Shown: one piece after another, positions 55,039 to 62,278 of the stretch
Position numbering within the stretch: position 1 is the stretch's first letter
How the letters are laid out: every line of letters begins with the position of its first letter
NCBI GenBank assembly: GCA_003134765.1
Contig: PLCM01000017.1
Coordinates: 1 to 64,000 of the forward strand
Direction of reading: 5' to 3'
Length of the DNA stretch: 64,000 nt
Origin: Spartobacteria bacterium
GTDB taxonomy: Bacteria; Verrucomicrobiota; Verrucomicrobiia; Chthoniobacterales; UBA10450
Notes under the pieces: generated by a model
What the model saw: the letters and a program-made list of their open reading frames with translations, nothing else
Database searches by the model: none
Told to the model about the DNA's origin: nothing
Program-made: the position numbers and the translations under genes

Positions 55039-56391
55039 CTATGGATTAATCTTCACGTGGCTCTTGTGAACGAAGCCGCTCTTTTTTCCTTGCGTCGTGG
55101 CATGGAGCCAGTCGCCTTCGATCCGATCGATCTCGAGGCGATCGCCATTTTTTAGCGGCGTCACCACTTTCGCCTTGGCAAACGGCTGTTCGTGAAGGGC
55201 CGCGCCTCCGCTACGCCAGCTGACAATGCCATGCATTTTTTGCGGCGCCGGCGTTGGCGACGGAACAGGCGATGGCGATGGCGATGGCGATGGAGTTGGC
55301 GTTGGTTTTGGGGGCGGCGTTGATTTGGGCTGACTCACATCCTGCGCTGTTTCTTCGTCGGTCCCGTTGGTCGAGTTTTGAATGGGCCGGCCGCTCGCCG
55401 GATAAAGCCCTTTCATGCTTGTAATTCGCCAAGCCCCGGGTTCCAGGACGAAATCGATGTTTCCCTTCCAGCGAGCCTGATTTGCGGCCGGATCGGTATC
55501 CTCGAATACGCACGCGACCGTTGCAGCCCGATCCGTCTTGGAAACCTGGGTGGATTCCACCAATTTCACCTCCGGTTTGGAGCCCACGGTTCGGGAGTAT
55601 CTCGCGATCAAGAGATGGAGGCGGAAATCCTGAGAGAGGAGGTTATAGGCTCCAGTCGCGTTGCGTTTGGCTAACAACGAAAAATAACGGTGCGTCACCG
55701 CCACCGGGAGTTCGTTCGACTCCACCGCCGGTGTGATTGTCGCAGATGTCGTCGGTGCCGTAGCGGTTGTCGCTGCCGGTGATGAAGTGAGCGTATTCGC
55801 GGCCACTTTCTTCTTCGGGGCGGGCGCTGAGTTTTTGGAAACGAGCCACCAGATCAACGACGCCACGATCACGAGCAGGACCGCTATCCAAACGAAAGAT
55901 CGCTTCGGTCGGGGTGCGACCGGCGCAATCGCGGCCGGTTGGGGAGAGGGGAGTCGCGCCGGTTCAACGCCATGCGGCGTGCTCTTCGACTTTGCCATCC
56001 AGGCGGCGATTTGCTCCGCGGCTTTGACGATCGATCGATCCCGGGACTCCGGCGCAATGGCCAGCCAGTGCACCGTGGCCAAAAGGTAATCGAGACTTTT
56101 CGATGGAGCCGAATCATCGAACCGGACCGGCACAATGTTAAGGTCAAACTTCAGGGCCCGCTCCACTTCGCGGAGGACGTGCGAAGAGACATTGGAATGT
56201 TCGCTGTAAATCAGGACGAAACAGCTGGCGGTCTCGATGGCAGTCAGGATCGTCTCGGCATAGGAGCCGCCCGGGGACACGTCCCGCGGCGCCATCCAGC
56301 AGGTGACCCCCCGCTTTTCGAGCGCCTGCACAATCAGTTCCGCAGCGGGCGCATCCCTGTGCGAATGACTTACGAAAACGTGGTTGCTCAT
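55039..56391 (-). CDS. TIR-domain membrane protein with NTF2-like and SH3-like C-terminal parts
   Basis: A 450-residue protein. Residues 1-140 are a TIR domain (FVSHSHRDAPAAELIVQALE, GVTCWMAPRDVSPGGSYAE, and LREVERALKF, where the glutamate could be the NADase catalytic residue). A membrane helix lies at about 164-186 (WIAVLLVIVASLIWWLV), then a Thr/Ala-rich linker, an NTF2-like domain (about 228-330; ITHRYFSLLAKRN-like start), a Pro/Ser/Thr linker and a C-terminal SH3-like domain (about 390-450). TIR should be cytoplasmic and SH3-like part periplasmic, suggesting envelope sensing. No partner gene is adjacent. Confidence 0.85.
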   Translation of the reverse strand: MSNHVFVSHSHRDAPAAELIVQALEKRGVTCWMAPRDVSPGGSYAETILTAIETASCFVLIYSEHSNVSSHVLREVERALKFDLNIVPVRFDDSAPSKSLDYLLATVHWLAIAPESRDRSIVKAAEQIAAWMAKSKSTPHGVEPARLPSPQPAAIAPVAPRPKRSFVWIAVLLVIVASLIWWLVSKNSAPAPKKKVAANTLTSSPAATTATAPTTSATITPAVESNELPVAVTHRYFSLLAKRNATGAYNLLSQDFRLHLLIARYSRTVGSKPEVKLVESTQVSKTDRAATVACVFEDTDPAANQARWKGNIDFVLEPGAWRITSMKGLYPASGRPIQNSTNGTDEETAQDVSQPKSTPPPKPTPTPSPSPSPSPVPSPTPAPQKMHGIVSWRSGGAALHEQPFAKAKVVTPLKNGDRLEIDRIEGDWLHATTQGKKSGFVHKSHVKINP

Positions 56392-56803
56392 GCGTCCCGC
56401 TCTTCCTGAGGTCTAACAAAGATGAACCCCCGAGCCAGCTTTTTCGCACTCATTTGCAGGGATGCGCTCAGTCGCGTCCCAAAATATCTGACTTGGCAGG
56501 GCGAGACGCCGTCGAGCCGCGGAGTCCTGCCTAAACGGCGACGGAGCGCCGTTCCTAGAGCGTGCAATGATTTGTCGAGGCGTTCCCAATTATGGAGGGA
56601 TGCGCTCCGTCACGTCCCAAAATTCTGTCTTCCTGCCTGCCACGCCGTAGCCTTGGCGAAGGCTGGGTGCCGGAGACTGCGTCCCCAAACGGGGTGCAGG
56701 CAGGCCGTCTCCAGTCCGACAATACGATTTAAGTCGCTTTCCGGAATCACTCTTTGGTATCCCTCTCAACTGTCTCTGCGGTTTCTTATCTCAAGGAGGA
56801 AAA
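56392..56803. repeat. Intergenic dispersed repeats
   Basis: From 56449 to 56720 the units GGGATGCGCTCAGTCGCGTC, GGCAGGGCGAGACGCCGTCG and CGTAGCCTTGGCGAAGGCTG are strung together, as at 54690-54985. A ribosome site (AAGGAGGAAAA) precedes the next gene. Confidence 0.75.
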
Positions 56804-57067
56804 ATGCTTCATCTCATCTGGTACATCATTGTTGGTTTGATCGCGGGCGTCGTAGCGAAATCGGCCATGCACATGCACATGTCGTTTCTCTGGACGATCG
56901 TGCTCGGTATCGTCGGTTCCGTTGTCGGCGGAATGATCACGCACCTGATTTTCCGGCCCAAAGAAGGGGCGTCATTTCACCCCGCCGGCATCATCGTGTC
57001 CATCCTGGGCGCGATCCTGGTCTTGTGGGTCTGGCACCATTTCAAGCTCCACATCCCTACCGGCTAA
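56804..57067 (+). CDS. GlsB/YeaQ/YmgE-family membrane protein
   Basis: An 87-residue protein with three membrane segments and the family pattern GLIAGVVAKSAM, TIVLGIVGSVVGGMI, GIIVSILGAILVLWVWH. Associated with envelope or general stress in other bacteria; role unproven. Confidence 0.9.
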   Translation: MLHLIWYIIVGLIAGVVAKSAMHMHMSFLWTIVLGIVGSVVGGMITHLIFRPKEGASFHPAGIIVSILGAILVLWVWHHFKLHIPTG

Positions 57068-57140
57068 TCTCTCGGGATGTAGAGGCGCTTGTGCCAAGCG
57101 CCTGTCGTTTTGGATCAGGTGCTCGCCGCGGCGAGCACCT
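57068..57140. repeat. Palindromic repeat
   Basis: GATGTAGAGGCGCTTGTGCC and the complement-containing GAGCACCTCTACAC form a hairpin around 57078-57145; a related copy lies at 61133-61168. Confidence 0.6.
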
Positions 57141-57208
57141 CTACACGTCAGCTGCACCCGCCGGCACCAACTGCTTGCCCGACCCGCAAGCATCTGATCC
57201 GATCCCAG

Positions 57209-57931
57209 ATGCCACGCTTCGTATCCTCGATCCTGGTCTTCTCCATCCTCGTCCTTTGTCCGCGGACCGCACCCTGCATCAAACCGCATGCGACGCTCGC
57301 CGACCTCAAGAAGCTAGAGATTCTCTGCTACGTCCCCGGCTGGCTGCCGAAAGGCTTCAAATTAAAGAGTGTCACGATGACCTACGACGAGCCTGGCCCC
57401 GATGAATGGAACCGATGGGAATCGAGCGACATAGATGGGCAAGCCGACAGGCCGAGTGAGCGGGAGCGAACGAGTCAAGGCAGCGTCGGCCGCTTCCCAC
57501 TTTACTATCTTGAATACGGCAATGACCACGGCGCCTCGTTCACGATCGATTCCGCACGCGAAGGAATCGGCGATCGCAACATCATGGGAACCGAGGACAG
57601 CGAAGAGACCGCGATCACGTCACCCTTCGGCCCGATGTATTTGATCTACACGCCGAAAGGGCAGGGCAATCCGGCTTCAAGCGGGAGCGGCCGGATAAAT
57701 GACATCAAAAGTCACCCGCAGGGCGAAATTCGCGGGGTGACGAAGTTCGTCAAAGGCGGCCGGAAAAAGGAGATCAAAGCGAACTGGGCCCGCGACGCGA
57801 ACATGAAAGCCGAAAACGCGAAAGCCCTGGTGCATCCCATCCTCGGCCGCTACGACGGCTTTTCCGCCACCGGCATTACCGTCACCGAATTCGAAAAGAT
57901 CATTAACTCGCTCAGGCCAATCCGCCCTTAG
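57209..57931 (+). CDS. Exported protein of unknown function
   Basis: A 240-residue protein with signal peptide 1-22 (MPRFVSSILVFSILVLCPRT). The mature part begins DLKKLEILCYVPGWLPKGFKL and ends TGITVTEFEKIINSLRPIRP. The PGWLPKGF pattern recalls DUF4367/MucB-like anti-sigma or lipoprotein-related domains, but I would not assign it. ATG at 57209 fits the signal peptide; the longer frame starts within a palindromic repeat. A decayed partial copy lies at 59064-59442. Confidence 0.6.
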   Translation: MPRFVSSILVFSILVLCPRTAPCIKPHATLADLKKLEILCYVPGWLPKGFKLKSVTMTYDEPGPDEWNRWESSDIDGQADRPSERERTSQGSVGRFPLYYLEYGNDHGASFTIDSAREGIGDRNIMGTEDSEETAITSPFGPMYLIYTPKGQGNPASSGSGRINDIKSHPQGEIRGVTKFVKGGRKKEIKANWARDANMKAENAKALVHPILGRYDGFSATGITVTEFEKIINSLRPIRP

Positions 57932-58401
57932 CCTCCTTCTGCCCGCCACGCCGTAGCCTTGGCGAAGGCTGGGTAGCCGCCAATAAGCCTGCCCTGAGCA
58001 AAGCCGAACGGGCTCAATCGAGGCGTTCTCGTGTGAGTCCGCTGCGACTCTGTTCCCGACGCTTTCCGCAATGGAGCGAACGGGATGGGCGACATGACGG
58101 TGGGCTGGGATCACGACTTGGGAGGAGTGCTGTAGCGGTCGAGCGCAGCGGGAGGTGCCGAGATACAATCCAGAGAAGTTCACACGCCGTGGCGGGCCGA
58201 AGAATTCGAAAACGTAATGCCTGGGGATCGGTCGCCGCGGCGACCTGATGCCAGTCTGGCTCGGACTTTCGGCGACTCGCCGAAACGAACTTTCCTCTTT
58301 ATAATTCCGAGCGCGAGCGGTCGGGTAAAGCATGTCACCGTAAATTATGTGCACGAAATTCCTTCACTTTTCCGGCTGAGTCCGCCTCATTTAACTAATC
58401 T
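57932..58401. other. Intergenic region with dispersed repeats
   Basis: 57945-58025 holds CGTAGCCTTGGCGAAGGCTG and CTGCCCTGAGCAAAGCCG units; the rest has no gene signal. CGGTCGCCGCGGCGACCTG at about 58233 is a short hairpin. Confidence 0.5.
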
Positions 58402-58923
58402 ATGATCAAATTTTTACTCGGTCTCGTTGTTGGAATCGGTCTGCTCCTGCTGACAGGTTATTTTTTCGCTACCCATGGCGGAATCTCCTTGGCGACGAAA
58501 GGCGGCCCGTTGCCAATGGAACGATTCCTTGCGCATCAGGCCCTCGCCGCCTCGATCGGGCAAAGCTCCGGGGATCAGTCGCCATTTCCCGCCGACGAGA
58601 CCAACCTTCTGGCGGGCGCTCACGTCTATCTGCAAAATGACTGCGTCATGTGTCACGGCCGGCTAGATCAACCCGCCCCCGACGTGGCGAAACGATTTTA
58701 CCCGCATGCGCCGCAGTTGCTTCCGCCGGGCGAAGGCGTGACCGACGACCCCGTCGGCACCACTCACTGGCTGGTAAAGAACGGGATCCGGTTCAGCGCC
58801 ATGCCCGCGTTTGAGAGAAAACTGACCGACGCGGAGATCTGGCAAGTGAGCCTCCTCCTGCGCAACGCCGACAAATTGTCTCCGCCAGTTCAGGAAGTCC
58901 TCCGTCAGTCGCACTCGGACTGA
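58402..58923 (+). CDS. Membrane-anchored c-type cytochrome
   Basis: A 173-residue protein with an N-terminal membrane anchor (residues 3-23) and one haem site CVMCH; a methionine ligand candidate lies in FSAMPAFERKLT. The domain (AGAHVYLQNDCVMCHG, ADEIWQVSLLLRNADKL-like end) is a cytochrome-c_CBB3-type fold. It carries electrons in the periplasm; partners not visible in the window. Confidence 0.88.
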   Translation: MIKFLLGLVVGIGLLLLTGYFFATHGGISLATKGGPLPMERFLAHQALAASIGQSSGDQSPFPADETNLLAGAHVYLQNDCVMCHGRLDQPAPDVAKRFYPHAPQLLPPGEGVTDDPVGTTHWLVKNGIRFSAMPAFERKLTDAEIWQVSLLLRNADKLSPPVQEVLRQSHSD

Positions 58924-58959
58924 ATATTACCGGTCGCCGCTTTCCGAAATCGTTTTGTG

Positions 58960-58998
58960 TTCGCTGAAAAAGGAGCCGAAGTTTACGCCAAGGCGTGA
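58960..58998 (+). pseudogene. Fragment resembling a ThiC C-terminus
   Basis: Encodes FAEKGAEVYAKA and stop, very close to the end of the ThiC in this window ([12 protein letters not shown]). About 29 of 40 bases match by eye. It is probably a leftover of a second, diverged thiC end, but it is short. Confidence 0.3.
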
Positions 58999-59063
58999 AT
59001 CACAAAAAGCTTGCTCAGTATAGGGGCAGATTGGCTGCTTCCGAAATCGCCGCCGGAATGAAT

Positions 59064-59442
59064 GTCGCGGGAAGGAATCGGCGATCGCAACATCATGGAA
59101 ACGGAGGACAGCGAAGAGACCACGATCCCGTCACCCTTCGGCCAGATGTATTTGATCTACACGCCGAAAGGGTAGGGGAATCCGGCTTCAAGCGGGAGCG
59201 GCCGGATAGATGACATCAAGAGTCACCGGCAGGGCGAAATTCGCGGGGTGACGAAGTTCGTCAAAACCGGCCGGAAAAAAGAAATCAAAGCGAACTGGGC
59301 CCGCGACGCCAACATGCAAGCCGAAAACGCCAAAGCCCTGGTGCATCCGACCCTCGGCCGCTACCACGGCTTCTCCACCACCAACCTTACCGTCGCTGAA
59401 TTCGAAAAGATCATTAACTCCCTGCATCCGATTCGGCCGTAG
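59064..59442 (+). pseudogene. Decayed partial copy of the gene at 57209-57931
   Basis: Closely matches the last half of that gene (REGIGDRNIM onward) but has an in-frame TAG at 59173-59175 where the intact gene has CAG. No start region is present, so it is non-functional. The copies are separated by the cytochrome gene. Confidence 0.8.
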
Positions 59443-59519
59443 CCTCGTTCTGTAGTGGCAGCCGTGTCGGCTGCAAGTTTCCCGATCTTTCCGCAATCCG
59501 GTTTCCGCAATCCGAAATT

Positions 59520-60554
59520 ATGTCTAGCGCCCCATCTCCTCCACGTCCGCCGCGGCGGCCGCGTTATCGCGGAAAGAACCCGCGCCGGTTCGAAGAGAAA
59601 TATAAGGAGCGCGATCCGCAGCGTTACGGCGAGACGATCGCGAAAGTTCTCGCCTCCGGGAAAACCCCCGCCGGCACGCATCGGCCGGTGATGGTGCAGG
59701 AGATCCTGGAAGTCCTTGCTCCGGCGCCCGGTGCGATCGCGGTCGATTGCACCCTCGGCTATGGCGGCCACGCCCAGGAAATTCTGGCCCGGATTTCGCC
59801 AAGCGGCCGATTACTCGGCCTCGATGCCGATCCGATCGAACTCCCCAAAACCGAAGCGCGCCTGCGCTCGTTAGGTTACGGCCCACAAGAGTTCAGCGCG
59901 CATCGCAGTAACTTTGCCGGGCTGCAAAAGGTTTTGGCCGCAGCCGGATTGACCGGCGCCGATCTCATCCTGGCCGACCTCGGCGTTTCCTCGATGCAGA
60001 TCGACGATCCCTCGCGCGGTTTCTCCACGAAACAGGCGGGCCCACTCGACATGCGGATGAATCCCGCTCGCGGCCAATCTGCCTCCGCCTTCCTGCGCGG
60101 CATCGCTGCCGCGAAGCTCGCCCGGCTCCTCGAGGAAAACTCCGACGAACCGCAGGCCGAGCGACTCGCCGCGGCGCTCGCCGGCGAATCCTTCCCGACC
60201 ACGCTCTCGTTAGCTTCCGCCATCCGGGCCGAGCTCTCCCGCTTTTCCGAAGAAGCCGTTGAACTTACTATCCGCCGCGTTTTTCAAGCGCTCCGCATTG
60301 CCGTGAACGACGAGTTCTCCGCGCTCGACTCCCTGTTGCGCCAGCTCCCTTCGTCTCTGAATCCAGGCGGCCGCGTCGCCATCCTCACCTTCCACTCCGG
60401 CGAAGATCGCCGCGTAAAAAAATCCTTCGCTAGTGGGCGAGAAGAAGGTCTCTACTCGCAAATTTCCGACGAAGTCATCCGCCCAACCTCCGCCGAGCTG
60501 AATGCCAATCCTCGTTCCTCTTCCGCCAAGCTCCGATGGGCGAAGCGTCCCTAA
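59520..60554 (+). CDS. rsmH: 16S rRNA (cytosine(1402)-N(4))-methyltransferase RsmH
   Basis: A 344-residue methyltransferase: HRPVMVQEILEVLAPAPGAIAVDCTLGYGGHAQEILARI (SAM site), GLDADPIEL, ILADLGVSSMQIDDPSRGFST, GPLDMRMN, AILTFHSGEDRRVKKSFA. It methylates C1402 of 16S rRNA. The N-terminal about 52 residues (Pro/Arg/Lys-rich) are an extension beyond the E. coli enzyme. No mraZ or ftsL/ftsI neighbours, so it is outside the usual dcw cluster. Confidence 0.96.
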   Translation: MSSAPSPPRPPRRPRYRGKNPRRFEEKYKERDPQRYGETIAKVLASGKTPAGTHRPVMVQEILEVLAPAPGAIAVDCTLGYGGHAQEILARISPSGRLLGLDADPIELPKTEARLRSLGYGPQEFSAHRSNFAGLQKVLAAAGLTGADLILADLGVSSMQIDDPSRGFSTKQAGPLDMRMNPARGQSASAFLRGIAAAKLARLLEENSDEPQAERLAAALAGESFPTTLSLASAIRAELSRFSEEAVELTIRRVFQALRIAVNDEFSALDSLLRQLPSSLNPGGRVAILTFHSGEDRRVKKSFASGREEGLYSQISDEVIRPTSAELNANPRSSSAKLRWAKRP

Positions 60555-60770
60555 CTGTTGGAGGGATGCGCTCCGTCGCGTCCCAAAATCTGACTTGGTA
60601 GGGCTAGACTCTGTCGAGCCGCGGGTCTTGCCTCGCCATGTCGAGGCGTTCCTAACTGTTGGAGGGATGCGCTCCGTCGCGTCCCAAGATTCTGTTTTCC
60701 TGCCTGCCACGCCGTAGCCTTGGCGAAGGCTGGGTCCCGACTTTCGCTTCGCCTTTCCACAATGGCCTGA
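60555..60770. repeat. Dispersed repeat cluster after rsmH
   Basis: Two copies of TGGAGGGATGCGCTCCGTCG followed by CGTCCCAA (60560 and 60660 regions), GGTAGGGCTAGACTCTGTCG and CGTAGCCTTGGCGAAGGCTG. Confidence 0.8.
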
Positions 60771-60786
60771 CCTACCATCGTCCATA

Positions 60787-61026
60787 ATCGATCCCACTCT
60801 CACCCAAATCCAGACACGCCTCCAACGCGTCGAACGGCAAAACCGCATTCTCATCGCCTTCCTTTGCGCCGCGATCGGAATCGCTTCGCTGGGAGCGACG
60901 AAACGGGCCCCGAATGTAATCAGCGTCGACGAAGTTCGAGCCCACCGCATCTCTCTCCTCGATGACAGTGGCGCAATCGTCCATACTTGGGCGGGCGGCG
61001 CGTCGGGCTCATACTCCGAGCACTAG
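60787..61026 (+). CDS. Possible small membrane protein without a standard start codon
   Basis: A coherent frame reads (I)DPTLTQIQTRLQRVERQNR, a membrane helix (ILIAFLCAAIGIASLGA), then NVISVDEVRAHRISLLDD to a TAG. It has the look of a coiled coil plus transmembrane anchor with a beta-rich tail. No ATG, GTG or TTG opens it; the codon before DPTL is ATC, so an ATG may have been lost. A pseudogene is equally possible. Confidence 0.35.
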   Translation: MDPTLTQIQTRLQRVERQNRILIAFLCAAIGIASLGATKRAPNVISVDEVRAHRISLLDDSGAIVHTWAGGASGSYSEH

Positions 61027-61193
61027 AATCCGTTCCACGAATCGCCTGGGAAACAACTTCTCCGGGAAATGCGCGGTCTATTCCCGTCGCGAGCATGACC
61101 GATTGCTCGCGCGCGCCTTTCGAGCTTGAGGATGTAGAGGCGCTCGCCGCGGCGAGCACCACTACACTTTCCGGTCTGCAAAAAGACGTCAGC

Positions 61194-61952
61194 TCAGCGA
61201 AGCAACCGCTCCGGGAAATGCGCATTCTGTTCCCGTCGGAGAATTCGCTGCTGACGCCATCGTAACATCGGCCCCGGATTCGTCGGATCCCAGCCTTTCG
61301 GATTCGGCAGGACCGCCGCCAGCATGGCCGATTGCTCCCGCGTAAGACCGCGCGCGGTGACCCCGAAATAATGCTGCGACGCGGCTTCGACCCCGTAGAT
61401 CCCGCGCCCCATCTCGATCACGTTTGCATACAGCTCCATGATGCGTCGCTTCGGCAGCAGCATCTCCATCCAGATCGTGTAATACGATTCCAATCCTTTC
61501 CTGATCCAGGACCGGCCTTGCCAAAGAAAAATCGACCGCGCGCATTGGTTCGTGATCGTGGACGCTCCCCGAACCGGTTTCCCTTTCCGCTCCGCTTCTT
61601 TCACCGCGAGGTCCATCTCCGTCCAGTCAAAGCCGTCATGTTGGAAGAATCGCTGATCTTCCGATATCCAAAGGTGCTTCAGGAACATCTCAGGAATCTG
61701 CGGCAACGGGATCCAGTGATAGCGGAGCGGAGCCTTTGGCGCGCTCGAGGACATCTGCTCAATCCACATCGGCAGCGTCCGCGGAGGATTAACGAATCGC
61801 ACCACCGCCACCTGCATCGCCGGGATGAGGAGCAAAACCACGAGCGCGATCAAAATCCATTTCCAACGCCGGATCAGACCGCGTGAGCCGGACCCTTTTA
61901 CGCGGGCCTGACCGCGTGGGCGAAGCTGTTTACGCGGTTTCGTCTTTACCAT
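61194..61952 (-). CDS. mtgA: Monofunctional peptidoglycan glycosyltransferase MtgA
   Basis: A 252-residue protein with an N-terminal membrane anchor (about 32-52) and the GT51 domain: SEDQRFFQHDGFDW (catalytic glutamate), GASTITNQCARSIFLWQGRSW, RKGLESYYTIWMEMLLPKRRIMELYANVIEMGRGIYGVEAAS. It polymerises glycan strands from lipid II. The basic N-terminus (residues 1-30) precedes the anchor. Confidence 0.95.
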   Translation of the reverse strand: MVKTKPRKQLRPRGQARVKGSGSRGLIRRWKWILIALVVLLLIPAMQVAVVRFVNPPRTLPMWIEQMSSSAPKAPLRYHWIPLPQIPEMFLKHLWISEDQRFFQHDGFDWTEMDLAVKEAERKGKPVRGASTITNQCARSIFLWQGRSWIRKGLESYYTIWMEMLLPKRRIMELYANVIEMGRGIYGVEAASQHYFGVTARGLTREQSAMLAAVLPNPKGWDPTNPGPMLRWRQQRILRREQNAHFPERLLR

Positions 61953-62278
61953 CTACGCCAAGAGACTGCAGTGGCAACCCGACCGCAACCCGTTGTTCGA
62001 GCTGCTGCGGATTGAGATCGGGGCGCCGTTTTTCACGCCGCTTTCTCTTGTCAAGGTTCGCCTGATCTCGCTAAAAGATTCGCATGCCCCAGAGGCGGCT
62101 GATGACGAGATTCACAGACTGATCCCTATTTCCCTCCTCCGCCGCCACCCGCGCCCCGCAGATCACGCGCGAGAGTAAGCTCCGAGTGGCAGGTCCTTCC
62201 GGCTACTTCAACTCTAAAGTTTGATAATGAGATAAAACCCCAACGATAGTAGAGTTAGGAATAACAGGATTCTCAAGC
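61953..62278. other. Intergenic region upstream of the edge NTPase
   Basis: Contains GAGATTCACAGACTGATCCC (compare 43273). The last 80 bases are AT-rich with TTTGATAATG and GAGATAAAACC, plausible promoter elements for the downstream gene. A short frame at 61993-62178 is not convincing. Confidence 0.4.

Noticed and set aside
61993..62178. 61-codon frame upstream of the NTPase gene
   Set aside because: TTG start, no ribosome site, contains dispersed repeat sequence.
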